Shown here piece after piece: positions 35,230 through 43,787 of a stretch of 64,000 nucleotides of DNA. The translations under genes and the position numbers were made by a program. Source of the stretch: Neorhizobium populisoli. GTDB taxonomy: Bacteria; Pseudomonadota; Alphaproteobacteria; Rhizobiales; Rhizobiaceae. Each line of letters opens with the position of its first letter. Position 1 is the first letter of the stretch. The notes beneath the pieces are model-generated. The model made no database searches. It saw nothing but the letters and a program-made list of their open reading frames with translations, and was not told the origin of the DNA. Location: the NCBI RefSeq assembly GCF_019430945.1, contig NZ_JAHYCB010000006.1:248001-312000 (forward strand). The letters run 5' to 3'.

Positions 35230-35598
35230 TTATTTCGGCAGATGATGCGGATTGAGACCGGGCACCCATTGGGTGTTCGGCATCTGCGTGCCGGTATAGG
35301 TGAAGCCGCTTTCGGTCTTGCAGCGGTAGACGCGGGTCGGCATGGAATCGCCGAACAGGAAATCGTAGTTGCCGCGGCCACGATAGACGTATTCGATATC
35401 GCTTTCGCATTTATAGGCGTCCTTCTGGACGCGTTCTTCCTCCGGCACGACGCCCGGCAGGTTCTTGAAGGCCGGAGCCGGCTGCCGCGCCCAGTCGATG
35501 CTGTTGCGCTCCGCGGCAAACAGCTCGACGGGAACCAGCGCGGCGATGATCAGCGCAACAAGCATGACAGCCGGCAATATCCAGGCACCTTTCAGCAT
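35230..35598 (-). CDS. Small exported or membrane-anchored protein of unknown function
   Basis: The 122-aa product starts at ATG 35598 after GGAG. It has one N-terminal hydrophobic segment (WILPAVMLVALIIAALVPVELFA) that may be a signal peptide or anchor. The exported part has two Cys (YKCESDIEYVYRGRGNYDFLFG and YRCKTESGFTYTG) that could form a disulphide. The frame extends upstream to 35682 but lacks sense there. No known family was recognised. Confidence 0.6.
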   Translation of the reverse strand: MLKGAWILPAVMLVALIIAALVPVELFAAERNSIDWARQPAPAFKNLPGVVPEEERVQKDAYKCESDIEYVYRGRGNYDFLFGDSMPTRVYRCKTESGFTYTGTQMPNTQWVPGLNPHHLPK

Positions 35599-35700
35599 CA
35601 CTTCACTCCTTATCCGCGAAACGAACGGATGGGTCGAAGATATGGACGACAGGCTGTCGATACTATGGCGTGTGGCCAACATTTGCGTGATTATCGGGCC

Positions 35701-36552
35701 TTATCCAATGCGGCGATAACCGGTCGGCTGTTCGTAAAGCCAGCCGATACGCTTGACCGCAGCCTCGAAATTCTCACGCGCGACGCTCATCGTATTGCCA
35801 TTGGCATGGAGAAGCGTTTCCGCGTCTTCCATGATGCCCACATGGCCTTTCCAGAAAACGAGGTCACCGCGACGAAGTTCCTCGCGGGTGATCGGGAAAC
35901 CGTAAGCGGCCTGCATATCGGAATCGCGCGGCGCGGATTTGCCTACCATCATCAGCGAAAGCTGCACCAGTGCCGAGCAGTCCAGACCGAAACCGGAGCG
36001 GCCGCCCCAGAGATAGGGCGCCTCGATGAATTTTTCGGCGACCGAGACGAAATCGTCGCCCAGGTTTTCCGCCATGGGCAGACAATGTTTAGCGATGACG
36101 GCGCCGCCGGTCGACAGCAGGAAATATCGGGTGCCGCGGGTTTCCGCCTCGCCGAGCACCGTCACGCGGCTGGCGAGCGAAAGGGCGCCGAGCGGCGGCT
36201 TGCGCAGTTCCGCTTCCGGATAAAGAAAGGTGCGCGGCACGGCGATGCGGTGGGTCGGTTCTTCGAGCGGCCCCAGCGCGGTTTCCGACAGGTAACCGAC
36301 ATAACCATCCTGATCCGCCTGCACCCAGGCAAAACCATCGGCGCGGTCAAAGACGCGTACCGTTTCGCCGAACAGAAGTTCGGTATCGATGCCGCGGGCG
36401 AGATCCGGCACAGGCCTGAGCTGCGCGACCGGCACATTGATGCGGGCCGGTTCGCCGCGCACGAAGCTTTCCGCTTCGACCGAGCCTTTCAGGGTCTCGT
36501 CGGCAAGGTCGGGGCGGAAGGCATGCAGGCGTCTGTCGAGTGTTTTGGTCAT
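35701..36552 (-). CDS. NlpC/P60 cysteine peptidase with N-terminal SH3 domains
   Basis: The 283-aa protein combines two SH3-like regions (about residues 35-95 and 105-160) with an NlpC/P60 domain (about 165-283). The triad is Cys192 in GFGLDCSALV, His237 in FWKGHVGIM and His249 in LLHANG. Such enzymes cut between D-Glu and the diamino acid in peptidoglycan peptides. There is no signal peptide, so it may act on recycled muropeptides in the cytoplasm or be exported otherwise. A MarR gene and an M17 aminopeptidase gene lie just upstream on the same strand, fitting a peptide-recycling group. Confidence 0.9.
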   Translation of the reverse strand: MTKTLDRRLHAFRPDLADETLKGSVEAESFVRGEPARINVPVAQLRPVPDLARGIDTELLFGETVRVFDRADGFAWVQADQDGYVGYLSETALGPLEEPTHRIAVPRTFLYPEAELRKPPLGALSLASRVTVLGEAETRGTRYFLLSTGGAVIAKHCLPMAENLGDDFVSVAEKFIEAPYLWGGRSGFGLDCSALVQLSLMMVGKSAPRDSDMQAAYGFPITREELRRGDLVFWKGHVGIMEDAETLLHANGNTMSVARENFEAAVKRIGWLYEQPTGYRRIG

Positions 36553-36555
36553 AGA

Positions 36556-36906
36556 TCAGGGTCCAGAGCGGCGGCCTTCCCTGATGATCAGGTCGCCGAG
36601 TTTTTCAAGAAACAGCGCACCGGCCACAGTGCGCTTGATCACCACGTTGCGGCGGTCCCGCTCGTCACGTTCGCGGTCCACCAGTCCCATCTCGCCCATC
36701 GTGTCCAGCGCGCGGGTGATAACCGGCTTGGTGACGGCAAGGGTTGCAGCCAACCCCCGCACCGTATGCGGCGGCGGCACGAGATAAATATGCAGCAGGA
36801 TCGACATCTGGCGCAATGTCAGATCGCGCCCGTCAAGCCGCACCTGCTCCATCGAAACCCGGTGCCAGAGGCCAAGCGCTTCCGTCGCCGTCAGTTCTAC
36901 AGGCAT
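36556..36906 (-). CDS. MarR-family regulator
   Basis: The 116-aa protein contains a winged helix (LRQMSILLHIYLVPPPHTVRGLAATLAVTKPVITRALDTMGEMGLVDRERDERDRRNVVI). It is short for the family, as the outer dimer helices are reduced. The start at ATG 36906 has GAGG upstream; a TTG at 36924 is an alternative. It is only 3 bp before the NlpC/P60 gene, so the two are co-transcribed and the regulator probably controls the unit. Confidence 0.85.
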   Translation of the reverse strand: MPVELTATEALGLWHRVSMEQVRLDGRDLTLRQMSILLHIYLVPPPHTVRGLAATLAVTKPVITRALDTMGEMGLVDRERDERDRRNVVIKRTVAGALFLEKLGDLIIREGRRSGP

Positions 36907-36975
36907 CACCACCCTCGGCTTCAAATCCTGCAGATTTTAGGCCGAAGGTATTACCCGATCGTTTCGGAGGCGATT

Positions 36976-38382
36976 TTACTTCGCCGCTCGCTCGGCGGCC
37001 ATCTCGCGGATGACCTTGTAGAGGGCGCGGATAGCAAAAGCCTCGCCGCCGACCGGGGCATGCGGCTTGTCGGCAGCCACCCAGGCGTAGATATCGAAAT
37101 GCACCCAGCTCTTCGTCGCCGTCACGAAACGCTTAAGGAAGAGCGCTGCGGTGATCGCGCCCGCCATGCCGCCGGAGGGCGAGTTGGTGATGTCGGCGGC
37201 GCGCGAGCGGATGTCCTTGTCGTAACCCATCCAGAGCGGCAGGCGCCACATGGGATCGGTTTCGGACTTTCCTGCCTCCATCAACTTGCCGGACAGCGCC
37301 TCGTCATCGGTGAAATAGGGGGCGAGTTCGGTGCCAAGCGCGACGCGGGCAGCACCCGTGAGCGTCGACATGTCGATCATCAGTTCCGGCGGGTTCTCGT
37401 CGGCATAAGCCAGCGCATCGGCAAGCACCAGCCGGCCTTCGGCATCCGTGTTGTCGATCTGGACGGTAATGCCCTTGCGGCTTTTATAAATGTCGCCGGG
37501 GCGGAAGGCATTGCCGGAGATCGAGTTCTCGACCGCCGGAACGAGAACCTGGAGATCGACCTTCAGGCCGGCATCCATGATCATCAGCGCGAGACCCATG
37601 ACATTGGCGGCACCGCCCATGTCCTTCTTCATCAGCGCCATGTTGGCGGCGCCCTTGATGTCGAGGCCGCCGGTATCGAAACAGACGCCCTTGCCGACCA
37701 GCGTGATGCGCGGATCGCCCTTTTTGCCCCAGCGCATTTCGAGAAGTCGCGGCGGCGAGACGCTGGCGCGGCCGACGGTGTGGACGAGCGGGAAGTTCTT
37801 TTCCAGGAGGTCCTCGCCGACGATCGAGGTGACGTCCGCGCCATAATGTTCGCCAAGCGCCCGGAAAGCGGCTTCAAGCTCGATCGGGCCCATTTCATTG
37901 GTCGGGATGTTGACGAGGTCGCGAGCCAGGAAGACGCCGGCGAGCTGGCGCTCGACGTCGGCGGCATCGGCGGTGTTGCCGATCGACAGGCGGACGTCCC
38001 TCGCCTTTTCGGACTTGTAGCGGTTGAAGCCGTAAGTGCCGAGGCCGTAGCCGAGCGCGACCTGCTCGGAGGTCAGCGCACTCGATTCGACCCGCCAGTC
38101 GCCGGTCGGCAGGAGTTTCGAGAGCTTGCCGGCAATGAAGGGCGCTTCCGTGGCATCGCCGCCGAGGCCGTAAAAGCCGCTGCCTATTTCGCCGGTTCCG
38201 GTCGGGACGAGCAGAAGCGCACCGGCTTCCGCCTTGAATCCCGCGGCCTTGGCCCAGGCAAGTGCCGCAGCATCGAAATTGCCGGCCTCCAGTTCTGCCG
38301 GCGTCACGGCGTAGACGGTCTTCGTCGCCGCACCATTCGCGCTGAAGGGATGAGGGCGTTCGATATGCTGATAGGGGGTCAT
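36976..38382 (-). CDS. M17-family leucyl aminopeptidase
   Basis: The 468-aa cytosolic metallo-aminopeptidase removes N-terminal residues from peptides. The C-terminal catalytic domain has the two-metal site: VGKGVCFDTGGLDIKG (229-244; Lys231, Asp236), MKKDMGGAANVMG (251-263) and the signature NTDAEGRL (311-318). The N-terminal domain is shorter and divergent from PepA, as in the rhizobial LAP-like subgroup. It is divergent from the TadD-like gene at 38531. Peptide turnover with the neighbouring NlpC/P60 enzyme is plausible. Confidence 0.93.
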   Translation of the reverse strand: MTPYQHIERPHPFSANGAATKTVYAVTPAELEAGNFDAAALAWAKAAGFKAEAGALLLVPTGTGEIGSGFYGLGGDATEAPFIAGKLSKLLPTGDWRVESSALTSEQVALGYGLGTYGFNRYKSEKARDVRLSIGNTADAADVERQLAGVFLARDLVNIPTNEMGPIELEAAFRALGEHYGADVTSIVGEDLLEKNFPLVHTVGRASVSPPRLLEMRWGKKGDPRITLVGKGVCFDTGGLDIKGAANMALMKKDMGGAANVMGLALMIMDAGLKVDLQVLVPAVENSISGNAFRPGDIYKSRKGITVQIDNTDAEGRLVLADALAYADENPPELMIDMSTLTGAARVALGTELAPYFTDDEALSGKLMEAGKSETDPMWRLPLWMGYDKDIRSRAADITNSPSGGMAGAITAALFLKRFVTATKSWVHFDIYAWVAADKPHAPVGGEAFAIRALYKVIREMAAERAAK

Positions 38383-38530
38383 TCGGGGAGCCTTCGCAAG
38401 CGTCTGGAATCGTTCGTCTTAACGATCTGTTAGGGTTAACAGTTTATTGCTGGAGTGGAAATGCGTTAATGCCTGCCGTATCGCGGAAACAAGCGAAAGC
38501 GGCGGCACCGGACCGAACGAGACCGCACCC

Positions 38531-39379
38531 ATGACCGCTTTCGCAGCACGTAAGATGTTCAGCCAGACACGCCTTTCCCAATGTGCGGCGCTTGCGCTTC
38601 TGGCGCTTGCGGCAACCGGCTGCGCCGGCAAGCCAAATCGCGACGGCCTGACGACCGGCTCCGTTCCGGCGACACGGGTCTCGACGGGATCGCTGACCGG
38701 CATGAACGCAACGGAACTTGCAGGCACGGAACGCTCGATCGGTGACACCTACGCCCGCGATCCGAAGAACAAGGAAATCGGCCTGCAATATGCCAGCGTG
38801 CTCGGCATGACCGGCAAGACGACGCAGGCGCTGGCCGTGATGCAACAGGTGGCGATTGCCCACCCCGCAGACCGCGATGTGCTTTCGGCCTATGGCAAGG
38901 CGCAGGCGGCGGCCGGCCAGCTGGAACAGGCGCTGACGACGATCAACCGGGCCCAGACGCCGGACCATCCCGACTGGCGTCTCTATTCTGCCGAAGGCGC
39001 CGTGCTCGATCAGCTCGGCCGCTCCGACGAAGCCCGCCAGAAATACCGCATGGCGCTGAACACCCAGCCGAACGATCCGAGCGTGATGTCCAATCTCGGC
39101 ATGTCCTACGTGCTTTCCGGCGACCTGAAGACGGCCGAAACCTATATGCGCAACGCCGCCGGCCAGCCTGGCGCCGACAGTCGCGTGCGCCAGAACCTGG
39201 CATTGGTGGTCGGATTGCAGGGCCGCTTCTCGGAAGCCGAGCAGATCGCCCGCAAGGAACTTTCGCAGCAACAGGCGGATGCCAACGTCACCTACCTGCG
39301 TTCCATGCTGACGCAACAGAACTCGTGGGCGAAGCTCGCCGACAAGGACGGCAAGCCGAAACCGGGCAATACCAACTGA
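38531..39379 (+). CDS. tadD: TadD-like TPR lipoprotein of the Tad/Flp pilus
   Basis: The 282-aa product starts at ATG 38531. It has a lipoprotein signal with lipobox AATGC (Cys31), then a low-complexity linker (TTGSVPATRVSTGS) and several TPR repeats (about residues 75-240; DWRLYSAEGAVLDQLGRSDEARQKYRMALNTQPNDPSVMSNLGMSYVLSGDLKTAETY). TadD is an outer-membrane lipoprotein pilotin-like factor for the RcpA/CpaC secretin. It stands about 0.9 kb from tadC, on the opposite strand, with a toxin-antitoxin pair between. An in-frame start at 38447 would lack the signal. Confidence 0.85.
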   Translation: MTAFAARKMFSQTRLSQCAALALLALAATGCAGKPNRDGLTTGSVPATRVSTGSLTGMNATELAGTERSIGDTYARDPKNKEIGLQYASVLGMTGKTTQALAVMQQVAIAHPADRDVLSAYGKAQAAAGQLEQALTTINRAQTPDHPDWRLYSAEGAVLDQLGRSDEARQKYRMALNTQPNDPSVMSNLGMSYVLSGDLKTAETYMRNAAGQPGADSRVRQNLALVVGLQGRFSEAEQIARKELSQQQADANVTYLRSMLTQQNSWAKLADKDGKPKPGNTN

Positions 39380-39397
39380 GCCAACAGGTTTGAAAAC

Positions 39398-39426
39398 AAA
39401 AAGACCGGCGCCAAGCCGGTCTTTTT
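39398..39426 (+). terminator. Intrinsic terminator of tadD
   Basis: AAAAAGACCGGC (39398-39409) pairs with GCCGGTCTTTTT (39415-39426). The A and T tracts on both sides make it work in either direction, so it can also end the 25-aa peptide gene on the minus strand. Confidence 0.88.
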
Positions 39427-39443
39427 GTTTTCTGCGCAGCTCT

Positions 39444-39521
39444 TCAGACGAGGCGTACGACCAGCGTGATGACGCCGACGATGAGCGTGAGGTTAATGCA
39501 GAAGCGTGCCAGCTGACCCAT
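39444..39521 (-). CDS. Candidate 25-aa hydrophobic small membrane protein
   Basis: A short frame starts at ATG 39521 after GGGAGA on the minus strand and ends at TGA 39444, directly before the bidirectional terminator. The peptide begins MGQLARFCINLTLIVG and is one hydrophobic helix with basic residues near both ends, the form of a single-pass small membrane protein. No homologue is recognised. The ribosome site, good codon use and terminator support it, but the length makes chance possible. Confidence 0.5.
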   Translation of the reverse strand: MGQLARFCINLTLIVGVITLVVRLV

Positions 39522-39613
39522 GTTCAATCTCCCGATGAATTCGAAACCGATGACCGGAAATTATGGCCCGGGCTCTGAATAGGGTCTGAAACGACGGTTC
39601 AGGTGGGGTTCAC

Positions 39614-39910
39614 TCAATTACCGTGTCGGTCACGGGCCGGAGGCCATTCGCGTGCGGTATGCACCAGCGTCAAAATCCAGATCGTTTCTCGCTCGATCTC
39701 GTAAACCAGGCGGTAGCTGCGATGGGGGATCAATTCGCGCGTGCCGGCAATGCGGCCAGGTTTGCCAAGCTCCGGATGCGCTCCCAACCTGCCGGCCGAG
39801 GCGCTGAAGAGTTTGTCCATTCGCACGGCGGCATCGAGATTGTCCGCAGCAATATAATCCCAAATATCCAGACGATCCTGCTCGGCCTCGGGCGTCCAGA
39901 TAACGATCAC
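39614..39910 (-). CDS. parE: RelE/ParE-superfamily toxin
   Basis: The 98-aa protein matches ParE-type toxins: WTPEAEQDRLDIWDYIAADNLDAAVRM, PELGKPGRIAGTRELIPHRSYRLVYEIERETIWILTLVHTAREWPP. ParE toxins poison gyrase and RelE toxins cut mRNA on the ribosome; the sequence favours ParE by the helical N-terminus and Arg-rich loop. The gene starts inside the end of the antitoxin gene (4-bp overlap), the usual coupling. The symbol is a family label rather than a proven orthologue. Confidence 0.88.
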   Translation of the reverse strand: MIVIWTPEAEQDRLDIWDYIAADNLDAAVRMDKLFSASAGRLGAHPELGKPGRIAGTRELIPHRSYRLVYEIERETIWILTLVHTAREWPPARDRHGN

Positions 39911-40182
39911 GGCTGCGTGGCCGCCTTACGCTTCGCGGCAAACTTTGCCTCGACATCCGCATTCGTCCTACCGCGACCCGAATTCATCGATGACCGAGCG
40001 GTCTCGACTTTCCGACGCAGATAATCGTCGTAGTCTTTCGCTGCCTGCCGTTGCGCTATGTATTCGCGCATCAGTTCGCGCATGACCTGCGATGCAGGCC
40101 GATCTTCAGCGGCTGCAGCCGCCATGAATTCGGCACGCAGATCAGCTTCGAGCTTCATTGTGAAAACGGCTTCCTTCGACAT
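39907..40182 (-). CDS. Antitoxin of the RelE/ParE pair (ribbon-helix-helix type)
   Basis: The 91-aa protein starts with a short beta strand and helices (AVFTMKLEADLRAEFMAAAAAEDRPASQVMRELMREYI), fitting a ribbon-helix-helix DNA-binding domain. The rest (RQAAKDYDDYLRRKVETARSSMNSG) should be the toxin-binding tail. It precedes the toxin gene by overlap. A 26-bp imperfect palindrome lies just upstream of the start, where the complex would repress its own promoter. Confidence 0.85.
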   Translation of the reverse strand: MSKEAVFTMKLEADLRAEFMAAAAAEDRPASQVMRELMREYIAQRQAAKDYDDYLRRKVETARSSMNSGRGRTNADVEAKFAAKRKAATQP

Positions 40183-40202
40183 GGGCGCCCTCCCCGTCCG
40201 GT

Positions 40203-40228
40203 ACTGAAATCGTATATACGTTATCAGT
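40203..40228. promoter_or_regulatory. Autoregulatory operator of the toxin-antitoxin pair
   Basis: The palindrome is centred on CGTATATACG (40211-40220) with outer arms ACTGA (40203-40207) and TCAGT (40224-40228). Only two base pairs mismatch over 26 bp. It ends 20 bp before the antitoxin start. Confidence 0.7.
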
Positions 40229-40258
40229 ATATGGCTGGTTCAGCTAGACGCTCGCCGA

Positions 40259-41233
40259 TCAGAACTTGTCCGCCACCTGAATGCCTGCCGGGCCGAGGAT
40301 GACGGCGACGAGGACGGGCAGGAAGAACAGGATCATCGGGACCGTCAGCTTCGGCGGCAGCGCGGCGGCCTTCTTCTCCGCCTCGTTCATCCGCTCGTCT
40401 CGGCCTTCCTGGGCCAGCACGCGCAGTGCCGAAGCGATCGGCGTGCCGTAGCGCTCGGCCTGGATGAGCGCCTGGCAAACGGCCTTTACCCCGTCGAGCA
40501 TGGTGCGGTTACCGAGGTTTTCGAGGGCGGTGCGGCGATCCTGGAGGAAGGACAGTTCAGCCGTCGTCAGCACCAATTCCTCGGCGAGCGGCGGCGACTG
40601 CTGGGCCATTTCTTCCGCGGCGCGACGCATGGCCGCTTCCATGGAAATACCCGACTCGACGCAGATCAGCATCAGATCGAGCGCATCGGGCCAGGCCCGC
40701 TTGATCGACGCCTGACGTTTGCCCATCAAGTTGCTGACATAGATGTTCGGCGCGTAAAAGCCGACATAGGCGACGACAATCGCAACCAGCATGCGGATCG
40801 GCAGAGGCTTGCTTGCCATGTTGCCGAGAACGAAGATCCATACGATCGCCAGCGCCAGGAAAACGAACGGCAGGAGGAAGCGCGCCACAAGAAACATGTT
40901 GAGCGCGTTTTGCGAGCGCAGACCGGCGGCGCGCAGCTTGGCCACCGTCTTGTCGTCGACCAGCGCCTCGCGCAGGTTGAACCGATCGACGATCTGGCGG
41001 ACGGACTGGTTGTTCTGGGCGCGCAGCGACGTCTTGGACTGTTCGGCATTCATGCGGGCCCGTTCGCGGGCGCGGATCTGTTCGCGTTCCGTGGAAACCG
41101 CCTTCATGCGCTTGTCGAGGTTGCCGCGCTCCAGAAGGGGGCTCGCAAGGGTATAGAGCGTCGCGAAGACCGCTATGGCGACCAGGATCGCCAGAAGCGT
41201 TATCGGATCGGTCAGTGTTTTAGCCAGATCCAT
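40259..41233 (-). CDS. tadC: Tad pilus inner-membrane platform protein TadC
   Basis: The 324-aa protein has an N-terminal membrane helix, a central pair of helices and the T2SSF domain (about residues 175-300; DALDLMLICVESGISMEAAMRRAAEEM), ending in a membrane helix (PMILFFLPVLVAVILGPAGIQV). With TadB it forms the inner-membrane platform on which the CpaF ATPase acts. The gene is 10 bp after tadB and is the last of the pilus unit. Confidence 0.95.
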   Translation of the reverse strand: MDLAKTLTDPITLLAILVAIAVFATLYTLASPLLERGNLDKRMKAVSTEREQIRARERARMNAEQSKTSLRAQNNQSVRQIVDRFNLREALVDDKTVAKLRAAGLRSQNALNMFLVARFLLPFVFLALAIVWIFVLGNMASKPLPIRMLVAIVVAYVGFYAPNIYVSNLMGKRQASIKRAWPDALDLMLICVESGISMEAAMRRAAEEMAQQSPPLAEELVLTTAELSFLQDRRTALENLGNRTMLDGVKAVCQALIQAERYGTPIASALRVLAQEGRDERMNEAEKKAAALPPKLTVPMILFFLPVLVAVILGPAGIQVADKF

Positions 41234-41243
41234 CTTGCCGTCC

Positions 41244-42248
41244 TCAGATATCGAAATTGATCATGTTGCGCATGACGAAGATGCCGATCGACATCCAGAT
41301 GCCGGAAAACAGCAGGATGAGGTGGCCGCGCGGATCGGTGAACAGGATATTGATATAGCCCGGCGAGGTCAGGTAGACGAGCAGCGAGACGATGAACGGC
41401 AGCGCGCCGATGATGCAGGCGGAAGCCTTGGCTTCCATAGAGAGCGCCTGAACCTTGGCCTTCATCTTCTTGCGGTCGCGCAGAACCTTGGACAGGTTGC
41501 CGATCGCTTCGGAAAGGTTGCCGCCCGCCTGGCTCTGGATGGTAATGACGATCGCGAAGAAGTTCACCTCCGGCAAAGGCATGGTGAGCATCATGCGGGC
41601 GCAGGCTTCCGGAATGCTGAGGCCCACCTGCTGGGCTTCGATCACCCGGCGGAATTCCGATTTCACCGGCTCCTGGCCGTCGGAGGCGATCAGCCGGAGC
41701 GCATCGTTGAGCGGCAGGCCGGACTTGATCGAGCGGACCATGACGTCCAGTGCATTGGGAAATTCTTCGAGAAACTTCTTCTGGCGGCGTCCGACGAGGA
41801 AGCCGATCACCCACCGCGGCAGGCCGAGCGCGCTGACGAAAGCAGCACCGATGGAGGCAAGCAGCGGCAGGCCGGCAATCAGCGTGACCAGGAAAACGAA
41901 AACGCCGAACAGGACGCTGAAGATGTAAAATTTTGCAAGCGTGATCGACAGGCCGGTCTGGTTGAGCTTCGACTTGATGCTGCCGTCGCCCATCTTGCGG
42001 TTTTTTTCCTGCTGCTTCTTTTCAAGATCCTTCAGCGAATCCTGAACCGACTTGCGGCGCTTCGACAGTTCCTGCACCCGGTCGCGGGCAGCCTTCATCT
42101 TGGCGAGATCGGTCTCGGCGGATTTGACCCTCGACAGCCGGGTGTCGATCTTCTTTTCCGTTTCCATGCGGGAAAACAGCAGGCCATAACACAGGCCTGC
42201 AGCGGAGATGGCTACGAGCGCGACGATCGCGAAGACGAAAATATTCAC
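41244..42248 (-). CDS. tadB: Tad pilus inner-membrane platform protein TadB
   Basis: The 334-aa protein has an N-terminal helix, a charged coiled region (about residues 30-95; SRVKSAETDLAKMKAARDRVQELSKRRKSVQDSLKDLEKKQQEK), two central helices and the T2SSF domain (ALDVMVRSIKSGLPLNDALRLIASDGQEPVKSEFRRVIEAQQVG), then C-terminal helices. It pairs with TadC as the platform of the type IVb pilus machine. The gene lies 27 bp after cpaF. Confidence 0.95.
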   Translation of the reverse strand: MNIFVFAIVALVAISAAGLCYGLLFSRMETEKKIDTRLSRVKSAETDLAKMKAARDRVQELSKRRKSVQDSLKDLEKKQQEKNRKMGDGSIKSKLNQTGLSITLAKFYIFSVLFGVFVFLVTLIAGLPLLASIGAAFVSALGLPRWVIGFLVGRRQKKFLEEFPNALDVMVRSIKSGLPLNDALRLIASDGQEPVKSEFRRVIEAQQVGLSIPEACARMMLTMPLPEVNFFAIVITIQSQAGGNLSEAIGNLSKVLRDRKKMKAKVQALSMEAKASACIIGALPFIVSLLVYLTSPGYINILFTDPRGHLILLFSGIWMSIGIFVMRNMINFDI

Positions 42249-42275
42249 AGCGAACCCCGCGCTCCTTGAGCCCCG

Positions 42276-43772
42276 TTAGTCTTTCCCGCGCTCCATGCCG
42301 TCGAGAGCGGCCGCAAGGCGCTTCTCTTCGTTGAAGTAGCGGGCACGATCCCAGAAATACGGCTTGGCGATACCGGTCGACAGGTGGCGGCCGATCAGGC
42401 GGCCGGAGGCGTCTTCGCCCTCGATCTCGTAACGCATAAGGTCCTGGGTGACGATAACGTCGCCTTCCATGCCGATCACCTCGGTGATCTGGGTGATGCG
42501 GCGCGAACCGTCACGCAGGCGAGCCGCCTGGACGACGACGTCGACCGAACCGACGATGATTTCGCGCACGGTCTTGGCCGGCAGCGTGTAACCGCCCATG
42601 GCGATCATCGATTCCATACGGCTCAGGCATTCGCGCGGCGTGTTGGCGTGGATGGTACCCATCGAGCCGTCGTGACCGGTGTTCATCGCCTGCAGAAGGT
42701 CGAAGACCTCCGGTCCGCGCACTTCGCCGACGATGATGCGTTCGGGACGCATACGCAGGCAGTTCTTGACGAGGTCGCGCATAGTGATCTCGCCCTCGCC
42801 TTCGATGTTCGGCGGGCGGGTTTCAAGGCGCACGACATGCGGCTGCTGCAACTGCAGCTCGGCCGTGTCCTCGCAGGTGATGATGCGCTCATGCGCGTCG
42901 ATATAACGCGTCAGGCAGTTCAGAAGCGTGGTCTTGCCCGAGCCGGTACCGCCGGAGATGACGACGTTGCAGCGGACGCGGCCGATGATCTGCAGGAGCG
43001 TCGCGCCTTCCGGCGTGATCGCACCGAACTTGACGAGCTGGTCGAGGTTCAGCTTGTCCTTCTTGAACTTACGAATGGTGAGTGCCGGGCCGTCGATGGC
43101 GAGCGGCGGCGCGATGACGTTGACACGCGAGCCGTCCGGCAGACGGGCGTCGCAGATCGGCGACGATTCATCGACGCGGCGGCCGACCTGGCTGACGATG
43201 CGCTGGCAGATCGACAGGAGCTGGGCATTGTCGCGGAAGCGGATTTCCGACTCGATCGTCTTGCCGGCGACTTCGATGAAGGTCTGGCCCGAGCCGTTGA
43301 CCATGATATCGGCGATGTCGTCGCGGGCGAGCAAAGGCTCGAGCGGACCGTAGCCAAGAACGTCGTTGCAGATATCCTCGAGCAGTTCCTCCTGCTCGGA
43401 AATCGACATCGCGAAATTCTTGATGGTGATGATATCGTTGACGATATCGCGGATTTCTTCGCGCGCGCTCTCGGCATCGAGCTTGGCGAGCTGCGACAGG
43501 TCGATCGTGTCGATCAGCGCGGAGAAGACTTGGCTCTTGGTGTCGTAATAAAGCTCGGTGCGCGCCGGACGCTTGCGGGCGGGTGCCTGCGGGGAGAGCG
43601 GCGGCGGAGTAACTTGCTGGCGCGAGCCGCTCGTATCACGGGCCGGCTCGGACAGCACTTCGGGAGCAGCCGGCCGCGGCGCGACCGCTGCCGGAGCCGA
43701 TGCAGCCGACGGCGGCGGAGCAACCATGCTGCCGCTCTTTCCAGGACCTTCGTTTCCGCGTTTTCCAAACAT
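42276..43772 (-). CDS. cpaF: Tad pilus assembly ATPase CpaF (TadA)
   Basis: The 498-aa secretion ATPase drives Flp pilus extension and perhaps retraction. The N-terminal 75 residues are Pro/Ala-rich and disordered. The catalytic part has Walker [10 protein letters not shown] (274-282), an Asp box ([20 protein letters not shown]), Walker B ([38 protein letters not shown]) and the His box. The spacing to cpaE (15 bp) and tadB (27 bp) shows one operon. Confidence 0.96.
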   Translation of the reverse strand: MFGKRGNEGPGKSGSMVAPPPSAASAPAAVAPRPAAPEVLSEPARDTSGSRQQVTPPPLSPQAPARKRPARTELYYDTKSQVFSALIDTIDLSQLAKLDAESAREEIRDIVNDIITIKNFAMSISEQEELLEDICNDVLGYGPLEPLLARDDIADIMVNGSGQTFIEVAGKTIESEIRFRDNAQLLSICQRIVSQVGRRVDESSPICDARLPDGSRVNVIAPPLAIDGPALTIRKFKKDKLNLDQLVKFGAITPEGATLLQIIGRVRCNVVISGGTGSGKTTLLNCLTRYIDAHERIITCEDTAELQLQQPHVVRLETRPPNIEGEGEITMRDLVKNCLRMRPERIIVGEVRGPEVFDLLQAMNTGHDGSMGTIHANTPRECLSRMESMIAMGGYTLPAKTVREIIVGSVDVVVQAARLRDGSRRITQITEVIGMEGDVIVTQDLMRYEIEGEDASGRLIGRHLSTGIAKPYFWDRARYFNEEKRLAAALDGMERGKD

Positions 43773-43787
43773 GATGACTTCCTGCGG

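Noticed and set aside
33907..38433. A 1508-codon open frame on the plus strand
   Set aside because: It runs antisense across liuA, the NlpC/P60, MarR and aminopeptidase genes and their gaps. Its Asp/His/Arg/Gly-rich composition is that of a GC-skew shadow, and no domain or ribosome site supports it.
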